Part shown: positions 1-11,672 of the stretch, in pieces
How the letters are laid out: each line of letters opens with the position of its first letter
How positions within the stretch are numbered: position 1 is the first letter of the stretch
Origin: Rhodosporidiobolus odoratus
Taxonomy: Eukaryota; Basidiomycota; Microbotryomycetes; Sporidiobolales; Sporidiobolaceae
Reading direction: 5' to 3'
Length of the DNA: 64,000 nucleotides
Assembly: GCA_034387635.1 (NCBI GenBank)
Contig: JAOANU010000027.1
Coordinates: 1 to 64,000, forward strand
Translations under genes and position numbers: made by a program
The notes under the pieces: model-generated
Told to the model about the DNA's origin: nothing
Seen by the model: only the letters and a program-made list of their open reading frames with translations
Database searches by the model: none

Positions 1-2245
1 ACCACTTTGAGCTCCCCTCATACACCTGATGACCCGTCTCAGCAGCGAGACAACCCAACCGCTCTTCCCCTCATCCTTTTCCTAAACAGCCAGTTCAGCT
101 CACACTTCCCACCATCCACACCTGGCAACACAGCCTACCTCACAGCCTACACACCTCACACACAATCCAATCACACTCCAATCATGGCCTACAACCACAA
201 CCGACAGCAAGCGCAGAGACAGGAGATTTATGGTGGGAGGGATGTCATGAAGGAGGATTCAACATGGGTGGCGGAAGGGACAGGAGCAAAAGTTCTAGGG
301 TGAACAGGAGAGCAGGACCAGTATAGCCTTTTGTAGCGATCTTATCTTTCATTTTTATGGGAAGACTCGGCAGATCTCAGGCCCTCGCAATGACGCTGTG
401 TTTTCTATTCTTGGACGTGTCATTATGGCCTTGTCCAAGCAAGAAGCACAGCCTTAGCAAAGTTCTTGACAGAACAGCGTTATTTCCACATCCCTCTTGC
501 CAAAATTTCGGCAAGGCCGTGCAAAAAGCAAAGTCTGTGTGAAAATTTCATGGGGGTGATCAAATAATTTCATCACTCGCGAGATTTTTTACACGGCTGA
601 TGCAAAAAGTGCACGGGGGAGGAAAAAAGAAACAAAGGTGATGTTGCAAAAGCAGCTCACATGTTTTCTTGACCTCCTGGGTGGGAAAATAACACGGCCA
701 TGAGTAAAGCTGAGGGAAGAGAAGCGTGCCTGGCAGCAGCCTATAAAAGCAGCCTCTCTCTTCTTTCTTCTCTTTCTGATCATCATCTACCTTTCCACTC
801 TTCAGCAATAAGAGCCTGGTTCCTCTCAACCTTACAGCAAGTAAGCAAGAGAGTGGTGATCCATTTCAGCGATCCTGAAGTGTCTTGAAGATTGTCAGCA
901 GCGAGAGTAGGAGACAGTCGAAAGCGGCCTTCTCAATCCAAACGTTTCCTTTTCCAAATTCTACAGGGCTCGAGAGCGAACCCTTTCTTGAACCCATTTA
1001 TCATTGACACGCGTCCCATCCAAAGTCCCTCCATCCAACGTTCTCTGAAAGCAGAGAGCAGATCGTTTCTCCCCATCCTTCCCTCCCTTCCCGGACTAAC
1101 CAAGCAACACTCGTTGCACCACTAACCTTGCCTGCAGGTTCAAAACGCAGATAGCAACGGCTCCCTACTGCCTAAATAGGAGACCCTTGTGATTCAATTG
1201 GATCAGCATCAAGGCAGATCACGTTTCCAAGGAGCATACCGCGTGGTTCAACGGCAACGAACGCCCGGGGGTGCAACAGCGGACACCGCAAAAATGTTGG
1301 CTGAGTGTGGAAATCTCGTGGCCTTCGCGTCGATCAGCTGTCACTGCCATCTGCTGTGATACACGCTGGCTACTCAATCCTCCTCTAGTGCATCACCTGG
1401 CAAGTAGACCAGGATCACAGCGAACCTCACGCAACCGGTCAAGGCTACATCAGGGGCATGATTGCAGTAAATACGTGCCCGAGGCATTGTCACTTGGTAC
1501 AGAAGAAGCTTGCTGCCAACCATTCAAGCCACTGCGCCTCGGTACACTGTTATAGGTGCAGCTTCAAGCGGGCGAGTGCAGTCGATACTGCCACATGGTG
1601 AAGTTCTGAAGCTGGGCATATGAAAGCATGTGGTTCTTACTCGCCTTCCTCGTGTCTAGCGGAGTCGGGGCAGCAACTACGTCGAGCGAAGTAGGTACGC
1701 CATGGTGGACGGCGTTCAAGCTATTTCGTAGCTCGATTGACTGTTTGGGAGGCGGTCGTCGGAACCATGCTCCGGGGCCAACAATATCACGGTCACGCCA
1801 GTGAGCGCTCGACTAGCAGGGTGATATAACAGTCGACCGTAACGACATGAGCGCGGCGCCGCAAGATGTGGTCGGGGCAGGAACTGGCCATTGCACTGGT
1901 GACAAGTCGCCAGAGAGCAAATGTTGCAGCGGGACTTCATGTACGCGTCCCGTCCTTCTGAGACGCCCGACCGACTGCCCCTGCAGCACGTAGGCTCTGC
2001 GGGCGAGTTGTCAGAGGTCGTCCTCGAGTTGTCGATGAGGAGGAGCAAAGGCGAAACCGACTGATCCAGCCATATTGCGCGGCCGGCGCGCCACTGGTAA
2101 GAGTGTAGAATGGCTGTACAGCTGGACAAGTCATTCATAGCTATACAAACGAGACAGGCAACCGTTTCCCCATTCGAAGCTTTGGTTGGGGGTCCTTCCA
2201 CCTCTGCTGCCTCGTCTCGTCTGTACGAGTTAGATACAAGTCACC
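1..2245. other. Left-end stretch without a supportable gene
   Basis: This 2.2 kb is more AT-rich and less codon-like than the rest. It holds short open frames on both strands, for example a 39-codon ATG frame at 184-303 and a 161-codon minus frame at 1716-2201. None shows a recognisable motif, conserved-looking composition or convincing splice structure. The last few hundred bases must contain the promoter of the pyruvate dehydrogenase gene that starts at 2246. A good TATA box lies at 742-749. The start of the stretch may be the flank of a gene outside the window. Confidence 0.5.
742..749 (+). promoter_or_regulatory. TATA box (TATAAAAG) of an unassigned transcript
   Basis: TATAAAAG sits in a C/T-rich context and is followed by a pyrimidine-rich run (ctctctcttctttcttctct), the usual look of a fungal core promoter and start region. 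About 100 bp downstream there is a GTAAGC donor-like site at 841. No ATG-initiated frame of any size follows closely, so the transcript may be non-coding, or spliced to a coding exon I cannot see. Orientation and function are inference. Confidence 0.4.
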
Positions 2246-4279
2246 ATGATCCGCGCCCGCCTTCCCGCCCTCGCCCGTCCCTTCCTCGCAGCCCGCGTGC
2301 CGGTCGTTCGCGCCGCCGCCATCCGTTCCCTCCCCTCATCCATCCCTTCCTTCACTCGCTCAGTACAGACTGCTGCAGACGGTGCATCCCTCGTAGACTC
2401 TAGCAATGAGTCTATCAAGGTCCAGCTTCACGAAGAGTACTTCAAGTCTCACCTCTGCGACACTCCCGCACTCGAACTCGAGGTACCCAAATCGTACGCT
2501 CTCTCGCATACTCAGTACAGTCAGTGCACCGCTGACACTGGGTCTAAACTCATTACAGACAGCTCGTCCAGATCTACACCGAGATGGTCCAGATGAGGAG
2601 GATGGAAATGGCCGCTGACCAGGTTCGCACCCTTTCCTGCCTATGCGCGCCTCTTGGCATACCGCTGACCCCCAATGTCCTTCTGATGTTGCAGCTCTAC
2701 AAGGCCAAGCTTATCCGCGGTTTCTGCCACTTGGCTATCGGTCAGGTTCGTCGCGATCCTCCGACCTGCTTTTCCCGACTCCCTTTTCTGCACTTCCCCC
2801 TCGGTGCACTGCCCCTTCTTCGCATCCAGGCTCTCGGCCTCGGCATGTCGGTATAATTCTGCGCACAAGCTGACGCGTCATATGATCTACAGGAAGCCGT
2901 CTCCGTCGGCATGCACAACGCCATCAAGACGGACGACAAGATCATCACCGCTTACCGTTGCCACCCCTTCGCTGTTTTGAGGGGAGGAACGATCAAGGGT
3001 GTTCTTGCCGAGCTTCTCGGTGCGTTAACTTCCCCGCTCTGTTTCCCTTGCTTCGAAGCGGTAAAACTGACTTCCGCTGTTTCATAGGTCGCGTGGACGG
3101 TATGTCCCACGGCAAGGGTGGATCCATGCACATCTTCACTCCTACGTATGTCCTTCGATTTGCAGCTGCAACGTCTCAAAATAACTAACAGATTCCTTGC
3201 TATATCCTCCTTCTCGCACCTTTTCTGCGCTTTCGCAATACCCCGCCGCCCTCTCTTGCACATCGCCCCGTCCGCCCCTCCATACATCCTCGACGTCATA
3301 TCCGTGTTCCCCTCCTTGCGGCCTTCCCTCCCTCGTCTCCCTTTTCACCGCCCTTCAGTTTCTTCGGTGGCAACGGTATCGTCGGTGCCCAGGTTCCCCT
3401 CGGCGCGGGTATCGCCTTTGCCCAGCAGTACCTCGGCCAGGACAACGAGCACGCCACCTTCGCCATGTACGGTGACGGTGCTTCCAACCAGGGTCAGGTG
3501 TTTGAGGCCTACAACATGGCCAAGCTCTGGAACCTCCCTTGCGTCTTCGTTTGCGAGAACAACCTGTATGGTATGGGTACTTCGGCGGCTAGGTCGTCGA
3601 GTAACACCAAGTACTACCAGAGGGGTGACCGGATTCCGGGTGTTCAGGTGCGCCTTTTCCCCCTTGTTACCTCTTCTTCAGTTTGTGCTGACTCATCTTG
3701 CTCGCAGGTCAACGGTATGGACGTCCTCGCGGTTATGCAGGCGGTCAGGTTCGCCAAGGAATGGACCACTTCCGGCAAGGGTCCCCTCCTTCTCGAGATG
3801 GTCACCTACCGTTACGGTGGTCACTCCATGTCCGACCCGGGCACGACCTACCGTACGCGTGAGGAGATTCAGCACATGCGTTCCTCCAACGACCCGATTA
3901 CGGGACTAAAGAACTCGTTGCTCGAATGGGGGGTCATCAGCGAGGCCGATTTGAAGAAGATTGACAAGGAGGCTAGGGCTGAGGTTGAGAAGGCGGTTGA
4001 GGAGGCCAAGAAGAGCCCGGAGCCGTCGAGGGAAGAGGTCCTTTACAGTGACATTTACTACCCGGGGACCAACCCCACCTGGATGCGTGGTCGTGAGCGT
4101 GAGGAGGTGCGTCTTGGGTTCTCCTCTTCGCCCTTCCTCCAGTCACGTGTACTGATTCTCGGATGCCTTGACAGGTGCACACTTTCACCAAGGAGGAGTC
4201 GGACCTCTACCCCGGCGGTGTTCCCCAGTTCGGCACCAAGGGCGCCGACAAGATGGACTCGCTCACTTCGACCGTCTAA
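2246..4279 (+). CDS. PDA1: Pyruvate dehydrogenase E1 component, alpha subunit, mitochondrial
   Basis: This is the thiamine-diphosphate-binding alpha subunit of the pyruvate dehydrogenase complex. It decarboxylates pyruvate and passes the acetyl group to the E2 lipoyl arm in the mitochondrial matrix. I place eight exons. The N-terminus (MIRARLPALARPFLAARVPV) is Arg/Ala-rich, without acids, and looks like a matrix-targeting peptide. The body carries the family segments: YRCHPFAVLRGG, DGMSHGKGGSMH, and the ThDP motif GDGASNQG ending in CENNLYG about 27 residues later. The regulatory-serine region YRYGGHSMSDPG is intact, so control by PDH kinase and phosphatase is expected. The C-terminus reads GADKMDSLTSTV and then stops. 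Total length of about 400 residues matches the family. The intron at about 3147-3360 is roughly 210 nt, long for this locus. The start was chosen as the first ATG in frame with the targeting peptide. Confidence 0.96.
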
Positions 4280-4638
4280 GCCAGATACCATCCCTTTTCC
4301 ACGCCCTATCCCTTACCCTGTCGCCCTCCATGCATAGCTAGTCGCCGGTAGTCTCGCCCTTCGTTTTCTCCATCCTCGTTGCTTGCCTCTTTCCTTCTCG
4401 GATTCTTGTTTTCTTTTTTCACTCTCTTTTCTTCCTTTTCCCTTTTTAGCGCATCTCGAGAAATGGGATCCTTCGTTTTCTGTGCTTCCATGCATAACCG
4501 AGCTGTCTCGTGAAATGCAAAGGGCAGAGGACGGAGGACAGATTTCACTTGCTCGCCGTCGCCGTCGCCGCCGCTCCTCAGGCTTTGCGTGCTTCTTCCT
4601 GTGCTCGCTCCGTCCAGAAGAGGACAAGACCTCGCCCC
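4280..4638. other. PDA1-NUC1 intergenic region
   Basis: About 360 bases separate two genes on the same strand. The first half is very T/C-rich (4385-4450), consistent with the PDA1 3' end and the promoter of the next gene. An in-frame ATG at 4510 would add 43 residues to NUC1. I see no independent gene. Confidence 0.5.
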
Positions 4639-6621
4639 ATGTCCTCTTCAGTCCTTCACCTCGGGCTTGCTGCTGCATCTGGCCTGGTGCTTGGCGCAGC
4701 GGGTGCCATCTCCTTCTCGTCCAACAACTTCAAAAAAGTTCAGCCTGCACCTCAACAACAGCAGCCAACTCCGGGAGCGGCGCCTGTGTCTGCGTTACCT
4801 GGAACGTTGCGGGGTGAGGCACTAGGCAAGCCGGCTCAGGTGGTCGCGGGAGGTCTGGCGCAAAGTGAGGTCAAGGACAGAGTAGTCTCTCCGAGTATCG
4901 GTACGTACTCCTTACTTTTCTGTCTCTCTCTCTGCCTCGTCAATGCTAAGATCAAGCTCTCTCAGGTCCCATCTCCGACCTCCTCGTCCGAACCGCCTAC
5001 ACCGCTGCCTATGACCGTCGAAACCGCATCCCGGCTTGGACGGCTGAACACCTCACCGCTGCTAGTCTAAAGAGTGGAGGAGGGGACAGGGCTGAAGCAA
5101 AGTTTATGGAGGATCAGGCTGTACCAGAGATGTTTAGGGCAAAGTTGTTGGATTATTTCAAGGTGAGCTATTCGGATTTTTCTTTTCTTCCCGTTGCTTC
5201 TCCTCCTATTGTCGCCCGCTAATAAGTGCTACGTCTCTTGACTTCGCGCAGTCGGGCTATGGTGCGTCCTTCTCGCTGCTGTGATGCGTCTGGCGCTCTG
5301 CTACCGACCGATTCCTGACCTTGCTCGCCCACTCCTTTTAACCTGTCCCTCAAACTGAACCACGTCTCCTATTTCCCGCGCCTTCTTGCCCAACTTTACC
5401 TGCTTCAATACGCAGATCGAGGTCACATGGTTCCTGCAGCCGATGCCAAACAATCCCAATCGGCCATGTCAGAAACCTTCCTCCTTTCCAACATTGCCCC
5501 TCAAGTAGGAGAAGGCTTCAACAGACATTACTGGGCTTACCTCGAGGCTGTATGTCATCGGCCCTCTTTCTGTTCCACGCTCCGACCAGGCGGACTTTCA
5601 CTGACTCTGACTCTGGCGACTTTGAGCGCAGTTCTGCCGAAATCTGACAAAAAGTTTTGATGATGTCTATGTGTTTACGGTGCCCCTCTTCTTGCCGAAA
5701 CGGGATGGGAGGGACGGGAAGTGGCGAGTAGTACGTCGACCTCTTTGTATGCTGTCGTGTTGCCTCCACATTTACGAGAACGCCGATACCTTGCTCGATC
5801 CTAATTCTTCCGCCGCTGTCATGCAACTGGGCTGATCCACCGATACTGACCATTCCTCCACCTTTCAGAGCTATGAGATGATCGCCCCTCAAGGTGGTTC
5901 ACCCTCTATCGGTCCGTCCTGTCCTCTCATATTTCTCCTTCCCACCCTTCCTAACCCCAGTCTTCCCCCTCCCGCTGCATCAACAGCCGTCCCCACCCAT
6001 TTCGCCAAGGTCCTCCTAGCCTCCCGAACCCCCTCTCATTCTTCCACTCTCTCATCTCTGGTCCCCTCTGCTTCGAAAGGTGTGTTTGGGAAGGATGGGA
6101 AAGAATGGGTTCAAGGAGCGTTTGTACTCCCGAATGAGGCGATTCCGGATGAGGCTAGGTTGGAAGGGTTCGTCGTGCCCGGTACGTTTTCCTTTTCTCC
6201 CTTCCTGCCTTCCCCCTTCTTTGATCTCTCGCCTTTTTCTCTCCTTTTCTGTTGTCTTTCTTTCGCCCCAGTCTCGTTTCTCTCTCTCTCGGGGGAGATT
6301 GCACATTGGAGATTGGAGGTTGGAGACTTCTGACGGACGTTTCCCTTGTGCGCGCAATAGTCGAGGCCGTCGAACGTTCCGCCGGTTTGTCCCTCGTTCC
6401 CACCGAACTCAAATCAGCTGGAGGTGCAAAGGAACTGTGCAAGGTCCGCTCTGCAATTCTCTCGTCTCCCATAGGTCTCGTTCAGCCCGCTGATCCTGCC
6501 GAATCTGCACGATGCTCAGGCCGTCAAATGCGAAGTCATCGTCCGACGCTTCGATGACGCGAACAAGAAGGTTGGGGGAAAGAAGCCGCAGCAGGACGGA
6601 CAGAGGAGGATTGGAGCGTAG
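4639..6621 (+). CDS. NUC1: Mitochondrial endonuclease G (DNA/RNA non-specific endonuclease)
   Basis: This is a sugar-non-specific nuclease of the beta-beta-alpha metal family (yeast Nuc1 / animal EndoG). It resides in mitochondria and acts in mitochondrial DNA turnover, recombination and cell-death DNA cleavage. The N-terminus has a hydrophobic Ala/Gly segment (HLGLAAASGLVLGAAGA), a typical inner-membrane anchor. A low-complexity Q/P linker follows, then the catalytic domain: RTAYTAAYDRRNRIPAWTAEH, and the DRGHMVPAAD motif split by an intron just before DRGH. The next helix, FLLSNIAPQVGEGFNRHYWA, supplies the metal-binding Asn. The last exon (6521-6621) restores AVKCEVIVRRFDDA and ends GQRRIGA, stop. 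The gene has many short introns. ATG 4639 gives a compact anchor; ATG 4510 is in frame and could add a presequence. Confidence 0.93.
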
Positions 6622-7040
6622 CCTCTTCAAACGCCGACTGTGGCAGGACAAGCAAGCGCAAAAAGAGGAGCTATTCAGTCTCTGGAAAACGCTGGTCTCT
6701 GAAAAAGCGAGTGAAGAACGAAGCGCCTGGACCGCGCGCTGCGTTACTTTTCCCCCTCCCCACCCCTCCGCCTCCGCCACGTCTACGACTATGATCCCCC
6801 GCCGCACCGACCACCACCGCGATAGCTACACTTCTGCTGCTGCTGACGACAAACCAAAGAAAGAGAAATAAAACGAGAACGAGGAAGAGAAAGTGAAGCG
6901 AAAAAGAGGTGGGAGAAGAATGGAGAAGGATGCCGATGCCGATGGGAGAAAGGTCGACAGTCGGCGGGCGGATTTTGAGGGAAGAAGAGAGAGAGAGAGG
7001 GAGAGATGATGGGCGAGGAGGCGTCGATCGATCGCTTTTC
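6622..7040. other. Convergent NUC1/COX5 3' region
   Basis: About 420 bases lie between two converging genes. The sequence is purine-rich on the plus strand toward 6880-7010 (gaggaagagaaagtgaagcg and similar). Open frames here on either strand are shadows without coding character. It is likely occupied by the two 3' UTRs. Confidence 0.5.
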
Positions 7041-8455
7041 TTAGAAAGTAACTTGTCCGCGACCCTGGTAGTTCTTGCTTGAGACACCGGTGAACGGATC
7101 GCTCCTGCGAGTCAAGTCAGACAGACAGGTCAATCTCTCTGATTCGTTTCGTATGCAAGTATACGGACCGAGGTTGGAGCGCCAACCCAGGGCGAAAAGA
7201 AAAGAGGAAGAACGCTACGTACTTCTGCTCGAGCAACTTCTCGTTCGCTGCCTCCTGGTGCTCCTTCGAAAGAGTCTTGGGAGTCTCGGAGCCTATGCAT
7301 TCGAGACAGAAGAGCGGTAAACGCGACGGAGGGATGGCCAGCAAAGGGCAGAAGGCGGAAAGTGTGCAGTCGGGAGTTTCGAGTGCGACGTGGTTGTGTC
7401 ATCGTGACGGGGTAGATGCGACGAGGAGTAGCGGGTACGGCAATTGTGGCGGCAAGAGGACGTGGGGCGAGACAAATAGACCGGACCGAGGGTGGAAGGC
7501 AGAAACAGTCATTTGCCGAGAAGCAGGAACGGCGACGACGACGTGCACGCCGATAGAAGTTGCATGGAGAGCAGAGCCAGGAGGGGTGGCGAATGGGGAA
7601 AACGGGAAAGGGAGGTCGAGGCGGAGAGACAGGTGCGGTTCGCGGAGGAGAGAGAATATCCAATTTCGCGTGGGCGAAACAGAGACCGGAAAAGTCGTAA
7701 GCGAGGCGAGGGGTAGAAGGAGAACAAGGTCGGTAGAGACAAGACAAAAGGGACAAGCAAGTTCCGTCAGAACAGCTCGGTGTTCGAGGGGGAAAAGGCC
7801 TGATAACGTACCGCCGAGACGGATGAGGTAGAAGATGACGGAGCCGACGGCAATGGCACCGGCCACACCAGCAACGGTAGTGCCGGCATTAGCCTGGATG
7901 GGCTCACGCGGGCCGTGCGGGCCAAAGGCGACGTAGTAGGCTGTTCGAAGCAGTTTGTGAGATCAGTAGAAATCGCAAAGGGGGACGACGAGGAGATGGG
8001 ACGCACAGGCCTTCTTCTCGTCGAGCGAGAGCTCCTTCCAGTCCTTCTTTTGCAACTCCTCGAGGTGCTTGAAGGTGGCCTCCTGCTCCGTCGGGGTCAA
8101 GCCCTTCCACGAGGCCTCGATCTAGTCACGCAGGACGGCAGAGAATCGGATGCGCGGTGTCGCATGGCCCAATGCGTGTAAGGACAGGAGAATATGTGAG
8201 GTTGTCGACGATGCGGGTTGGTCCAAGAGGGGCGCCGAACCAGGTGATGGAAAGTGGCAGAGTTGGGCGGTTCAAAGGGCGGGAGGGGTGGGTGGGGTAT
8301 GGTATCAGTGTCTGACGTGCTGTACGACGCAGCTAGCGGGGTTCAGAGGGGAATTAACTGACGTTTGAGAGGGAAACTGGCGAGACGGCGGATGAAGCGG
8401 GGCGAGAGAGACGGGGAGCCTGACGGGCGACACGGGAGACGGAAGAGCGAAGCAT
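7041..8455 (-). CDS. COX5: Cytochrome c oxidase subunit IV (fungal Cox5 type), mitochondrial
   Basis: This is a nuclear-encoded subunit of respiratory complex IV in the inner mitochondrial membrane. Exon 1 (from 8455) encodes an Arg/Ser-rich presequence, MLRSSVSRVARQAPRLSRPA. After an intron of about 240 nt comes the helical matrix domain, IEASWKGLTPTEQEATF, with the family pattern W-LT-EK, then KDWKELSLDEKKAAYYVAFG. A single transmembrane helix (VAGVAGAIAVGSVIFYLIRL) follows. A 519-nt intron (7293-7811) separates this from SETPKTLSKEHQEAANEKL, and a further intron precedes the last exon, SDPFTGVSSKNYQGRGQVTF. All junctions are in phase. Length of about 170 residues fits the family. It is divergent from the hydroxyacid oxidase gene, with about 690 bp between the starts. 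Confidence 0.92.
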
Positions 8456-9149
8456 GGTGTATACGCTACTACGACGCAATCCAAGCAACAGAGAAGAGGG
8501 AGAGGGGGCAGAGGGAATCAGAGCGAGCCAACCAGCGCTCACTACTACTACTCGTCCCAGTTCTTCTCAACCCTTCCCTCCCTATCAATCTGGGGCGCGA
8601 AGCTGCTGCTGCTCTCGTTCCACTTGGTAGCTCGCTTCTTCTTCCACTTTCGAGCCAATTGGTACCCGTCGATGTGTTGGCCACTTCTCGTTTTCTCCCT
8701 CTTCTCGCCACACAACTCGAATCTGTTTCCGCTGGCCCACCTGCAGCTAGGAGACGCACGGATGCGGCCGGGATGGCGCATCCGCAGCGCGCTGGACTCC
8801 TTAGGGGACATTGACCGCGCTCAACACGACTTCGCTTGATGCACACTGTCAGGCTGCGCCTCTCGTTACGGCCTATAGTGTCGCGTTATGCCAAGCAGGG
8901 CTTGCTGCTGCTGTCCCTACAGCGCAACAGCGGCCGGTTGATGCGCTGTCCGTGACCTCCCTCTTGCTTCGGTCAAGTTGACGTCTCTTTGCCGAACCTC
9001 TTGTTACGGCTCGCACGGCTGCACAGCTATTCTGGGACTGCACGCACATCTGTCTCTATATCCTACTGCTTCCTCTCTTCTCTCATTCCTCAATCCGAGT
9101 AAACAGACGATCCATTCCCGACCGGCCTGACTCACGTACTTCGCCTAAC
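8456..9149. other. Divergent promoter region, COX5 / hydroxyacid oxidase
   Basis: About 690 bases lie between two divergent start codons. Both edges are pyrimidine-rich in the direction of transcription (for example cttcctctcttctctcattcctc at 9070-9092). No open frame with coding character or RNA gene is seen. Confidence 0.5.
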
Positions 9150-11557
9150 ATGAACAAGGACAACCTACCTCCACGTACCACCCCTCACTATGCCAAGTAT
9201 CAGCGCGACATCTTCATCAAGGGGGCAGAGAAGGGAGAGTTGCCTGAGTTCTCAACCGACCCGGAAGAGATGGAGGTGCGCTCCCGCTTTCTCCCCGTAC
9301 ATCCGTGCTTCTCTCTTTCCCTCGCAATTGCAACCGTCACTTGCGAGCTCAGCGGGCGAGCAGAGGAAGGTGACGAGCGGACGAATCACTGATGCTGGCT
9401 TTGTTGCGTTACTTCTTTTTCTATCCGCCGTCGCGTAGCGCATAGCCAAAGAGACGCTCTCCAAAGGCGGCTGGCTCTACGCCTCGAGCAACGCTGGAAG
9501 TAGCTGGACCCACAAGGCAAACAGGGAGGCGTTCTACCAGTGGAAGATCATCCCTCGGTGCGCCTTTTTCCCCTTTTCTTTTCCCTTCCCTTTCCGGTTC
9601 GGCCTCCTTCCAGATCTTACTGATCCTGAGACTGGCGAAATTACAGCATGCTCGTCGATACCAACACCCGTGACATGTCCTGCCACCTAACTCTCGGCAC
9701 CCAAACTTTAACCTTTGACGCTCCGATCGGTTTCGCCCCCATCGGCATTAACAAGATTTACCACCCACTCGGCGAGCTCAACTCCTCTCGCATCGCGGGG
9801 GAACTTAACCTCCCTTATGCGCTGTCTACGGCAGGGAGTCAGCCCGTGAAGGAGGTCGCGAGGGTTCAGGATGAGAGTGCTGAGAGGAGGAAGGAGGAGG
9901 GTGTGGTGGGCGCTGAGAGGAGGGATGGGAGGGAGGGAAAGGGGGTCAGGTGGTTCCAGCTGTATTGGCCTCATGTATGTCACCTTTTCCAGGCTGTCAC
10001 CTTGTGCGACTCAGGTCTCGCTTTCTTTCCCTTGCCCCCCTTTCCCACCCCTTTGGCCTAGCTATGAAAGGCGATAGCGGGCTATCTAGCCTGTACTGAT
10101 CTCGTGCTTGTGATCACTTGCCCGCAGAACGACGACCTGACTATTTCCCTGCTCGAATCCGCCTTCGAGAGTGGGTTCGAAGCCTGTATCCTGACGCTCG
10201 ACACGTGGCAACTGGCATGGAGGCATCCCGATGTGCGAAACGCAAATTATGGTATGTCCTCCTACTTCCGTTCTTTTCCCCGCGAGACCGTCCGCCCCGC
10301 AACGCAACGCTCCTCTTCTACCCAAGATATCGCAAGCCTACGAGGACTACCGAGTCACTACTATTGATACCAGTACTGATCGCTTGATACTTATCCTGCC
10401 ACAGCTTTCTACACAGGCATCGGTCAAGACCTCGGAGCCGCCAACCCCGTCTTTGTCAAAATGTGCACAGAACGAGGTATAATCGACATGGCTTCGCCCG
10501 AAGCCGGTCAATTCTGGATCGACAATGTCTGGCATGGTAAAGCTTGGAGTTGGCAACAACTTCCTTGGGTTGTGGAGCAGTGGAAGAGGATCAGTGGGGA
10601 GAAGGCGTTTGTGTTGAAGGGGATTCAGAGTGGTGAGCGTTCCGTCATCCCGGGACTGTTCTCCGAATTTGTCTCGGTTTTCGGAACAGTGCTGAGAGAG
10701 CTATTGCATCCGTCCACAGTCGCCGACGCGAAGCGTGCTGCTGAAACTCCAGGAGTTGACGGGATCGTCGTTTCGGTATGCCCTCCCTTGCCCGCTTCCT
10801 CCCTGCTTCTTATTCATCCTTACGATGCAGTTACTGATGATGCCCCACTCCCCTACCCATCCGTCTCCTCGTCAACTCCTTGTCGGGCTCCACAGGCCGC
10901 CAAGTCGACGGCGCCATAGCCTCCCTCGACGCCTTGGACATGATCGTCCGCTCTGGCGTGGCCGACAAGCTCACAATCATGTTTGACAGTGGAGTGAGAA
11001 GCGCTGCCGATGTCGTAAAGTCGGTCTCTGCCGTTTCCTTTCCTGTCACTCTCGTTTACTTCATTGACATCCCGCGTCGATAATGACAGGGCCCTAGCTC
11101 TCGGTGCGAAGCTTGTGTTCGTCGGTAGGCCATACGTGTATGGGATGAGTATCAATGGTACATCCCTCATCAATCTCTCTCCAGTCTCGCCTTATCCATA
11201 ACCTTGGCTGACCTTCTCAATCCGGGTTCTTCTTCCTCTCTTCACCCCTTTCCTGTCGCCTGTCCATGTGCTCGTGCGCTACAGGAGAAGCCGGTGTCCG
11301 ACACGTCATGCGCTCTCTTTTGGCTGATCTTGATATTCTGATGAACGTCGCCGGGGTATGTTGGTTTCTTTTTGCTTTCCCGTTCTTGTCTTTCCTCTGC
11401 CTTTCCTGCTCGTGTACTGATTCGTCTCATCGCACTACTGCAGTTCCAGAACCTCGACCAGATCACCCGTGATTGCTTGCTGCACAAGCCTGAAGCGAGT
11501 TTGGTGGCCAAGTTGTACAAGAGTTTGCGAGGTCAAGATAGGCTACGAGTGTTCTAA
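9150..11557 (+). CDS. FMN-dependent 2-hydroxyacid oxidase (lactate 2-monooxygenase / glycolate oxidase family), catalytic motif disrupted
   Basis: The family oxidises L-2-hydroxy acids such as lactate, using FMN in a TIM barrel. The protein starts MNKDNLPPRTTPHYAKYQRD and has the expected blocks: GGWLYASSNAGS, MLVDTNTRDMS, FDAPIGFAPIGINKIYHPLG, ALSTAGSQPVKEVA, RWFQLYWP, the FMN-contact lysine in FVLKGIQS, TIMFDSGVRSAADVVKALALGAKLVFVGRP (in two exons) and a C-terminal tail ending RGQDRLRVF. There is an acidic/basic insert (about 30 residues, ESAERRKEEG...) before the FQLYWP block. The catalytic SNHGGRQ motif should lie between exons ending GIVVS (10775) and starting GRQVDGAIASLDALD (10896), but Asn-His-Gly is not encoded, and the two exons do not join in frame through any GT-AG intron I can find. 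It may use an unseen splice, contain a sequence error or be a decaying gene. Confidence 0.8.
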
Positions 11558-11672
11558 CAAGTGCTGTTGTGCTCTTCCCTCTCAGCGGTACGCTCACTCG
11601 TAGGCTAACGATATTCGGAACGTCAACGTTCACAGGAGGGTGGGAAACAGATACAAATGCAGTTTGCGCTCG

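Noticed and set aside
1716..2201. 161-codon minus-strand frame upstream of PDA1
   Set aside because: No recognisable domain, and it would occupy the PDA1 promoter; composition looks random.
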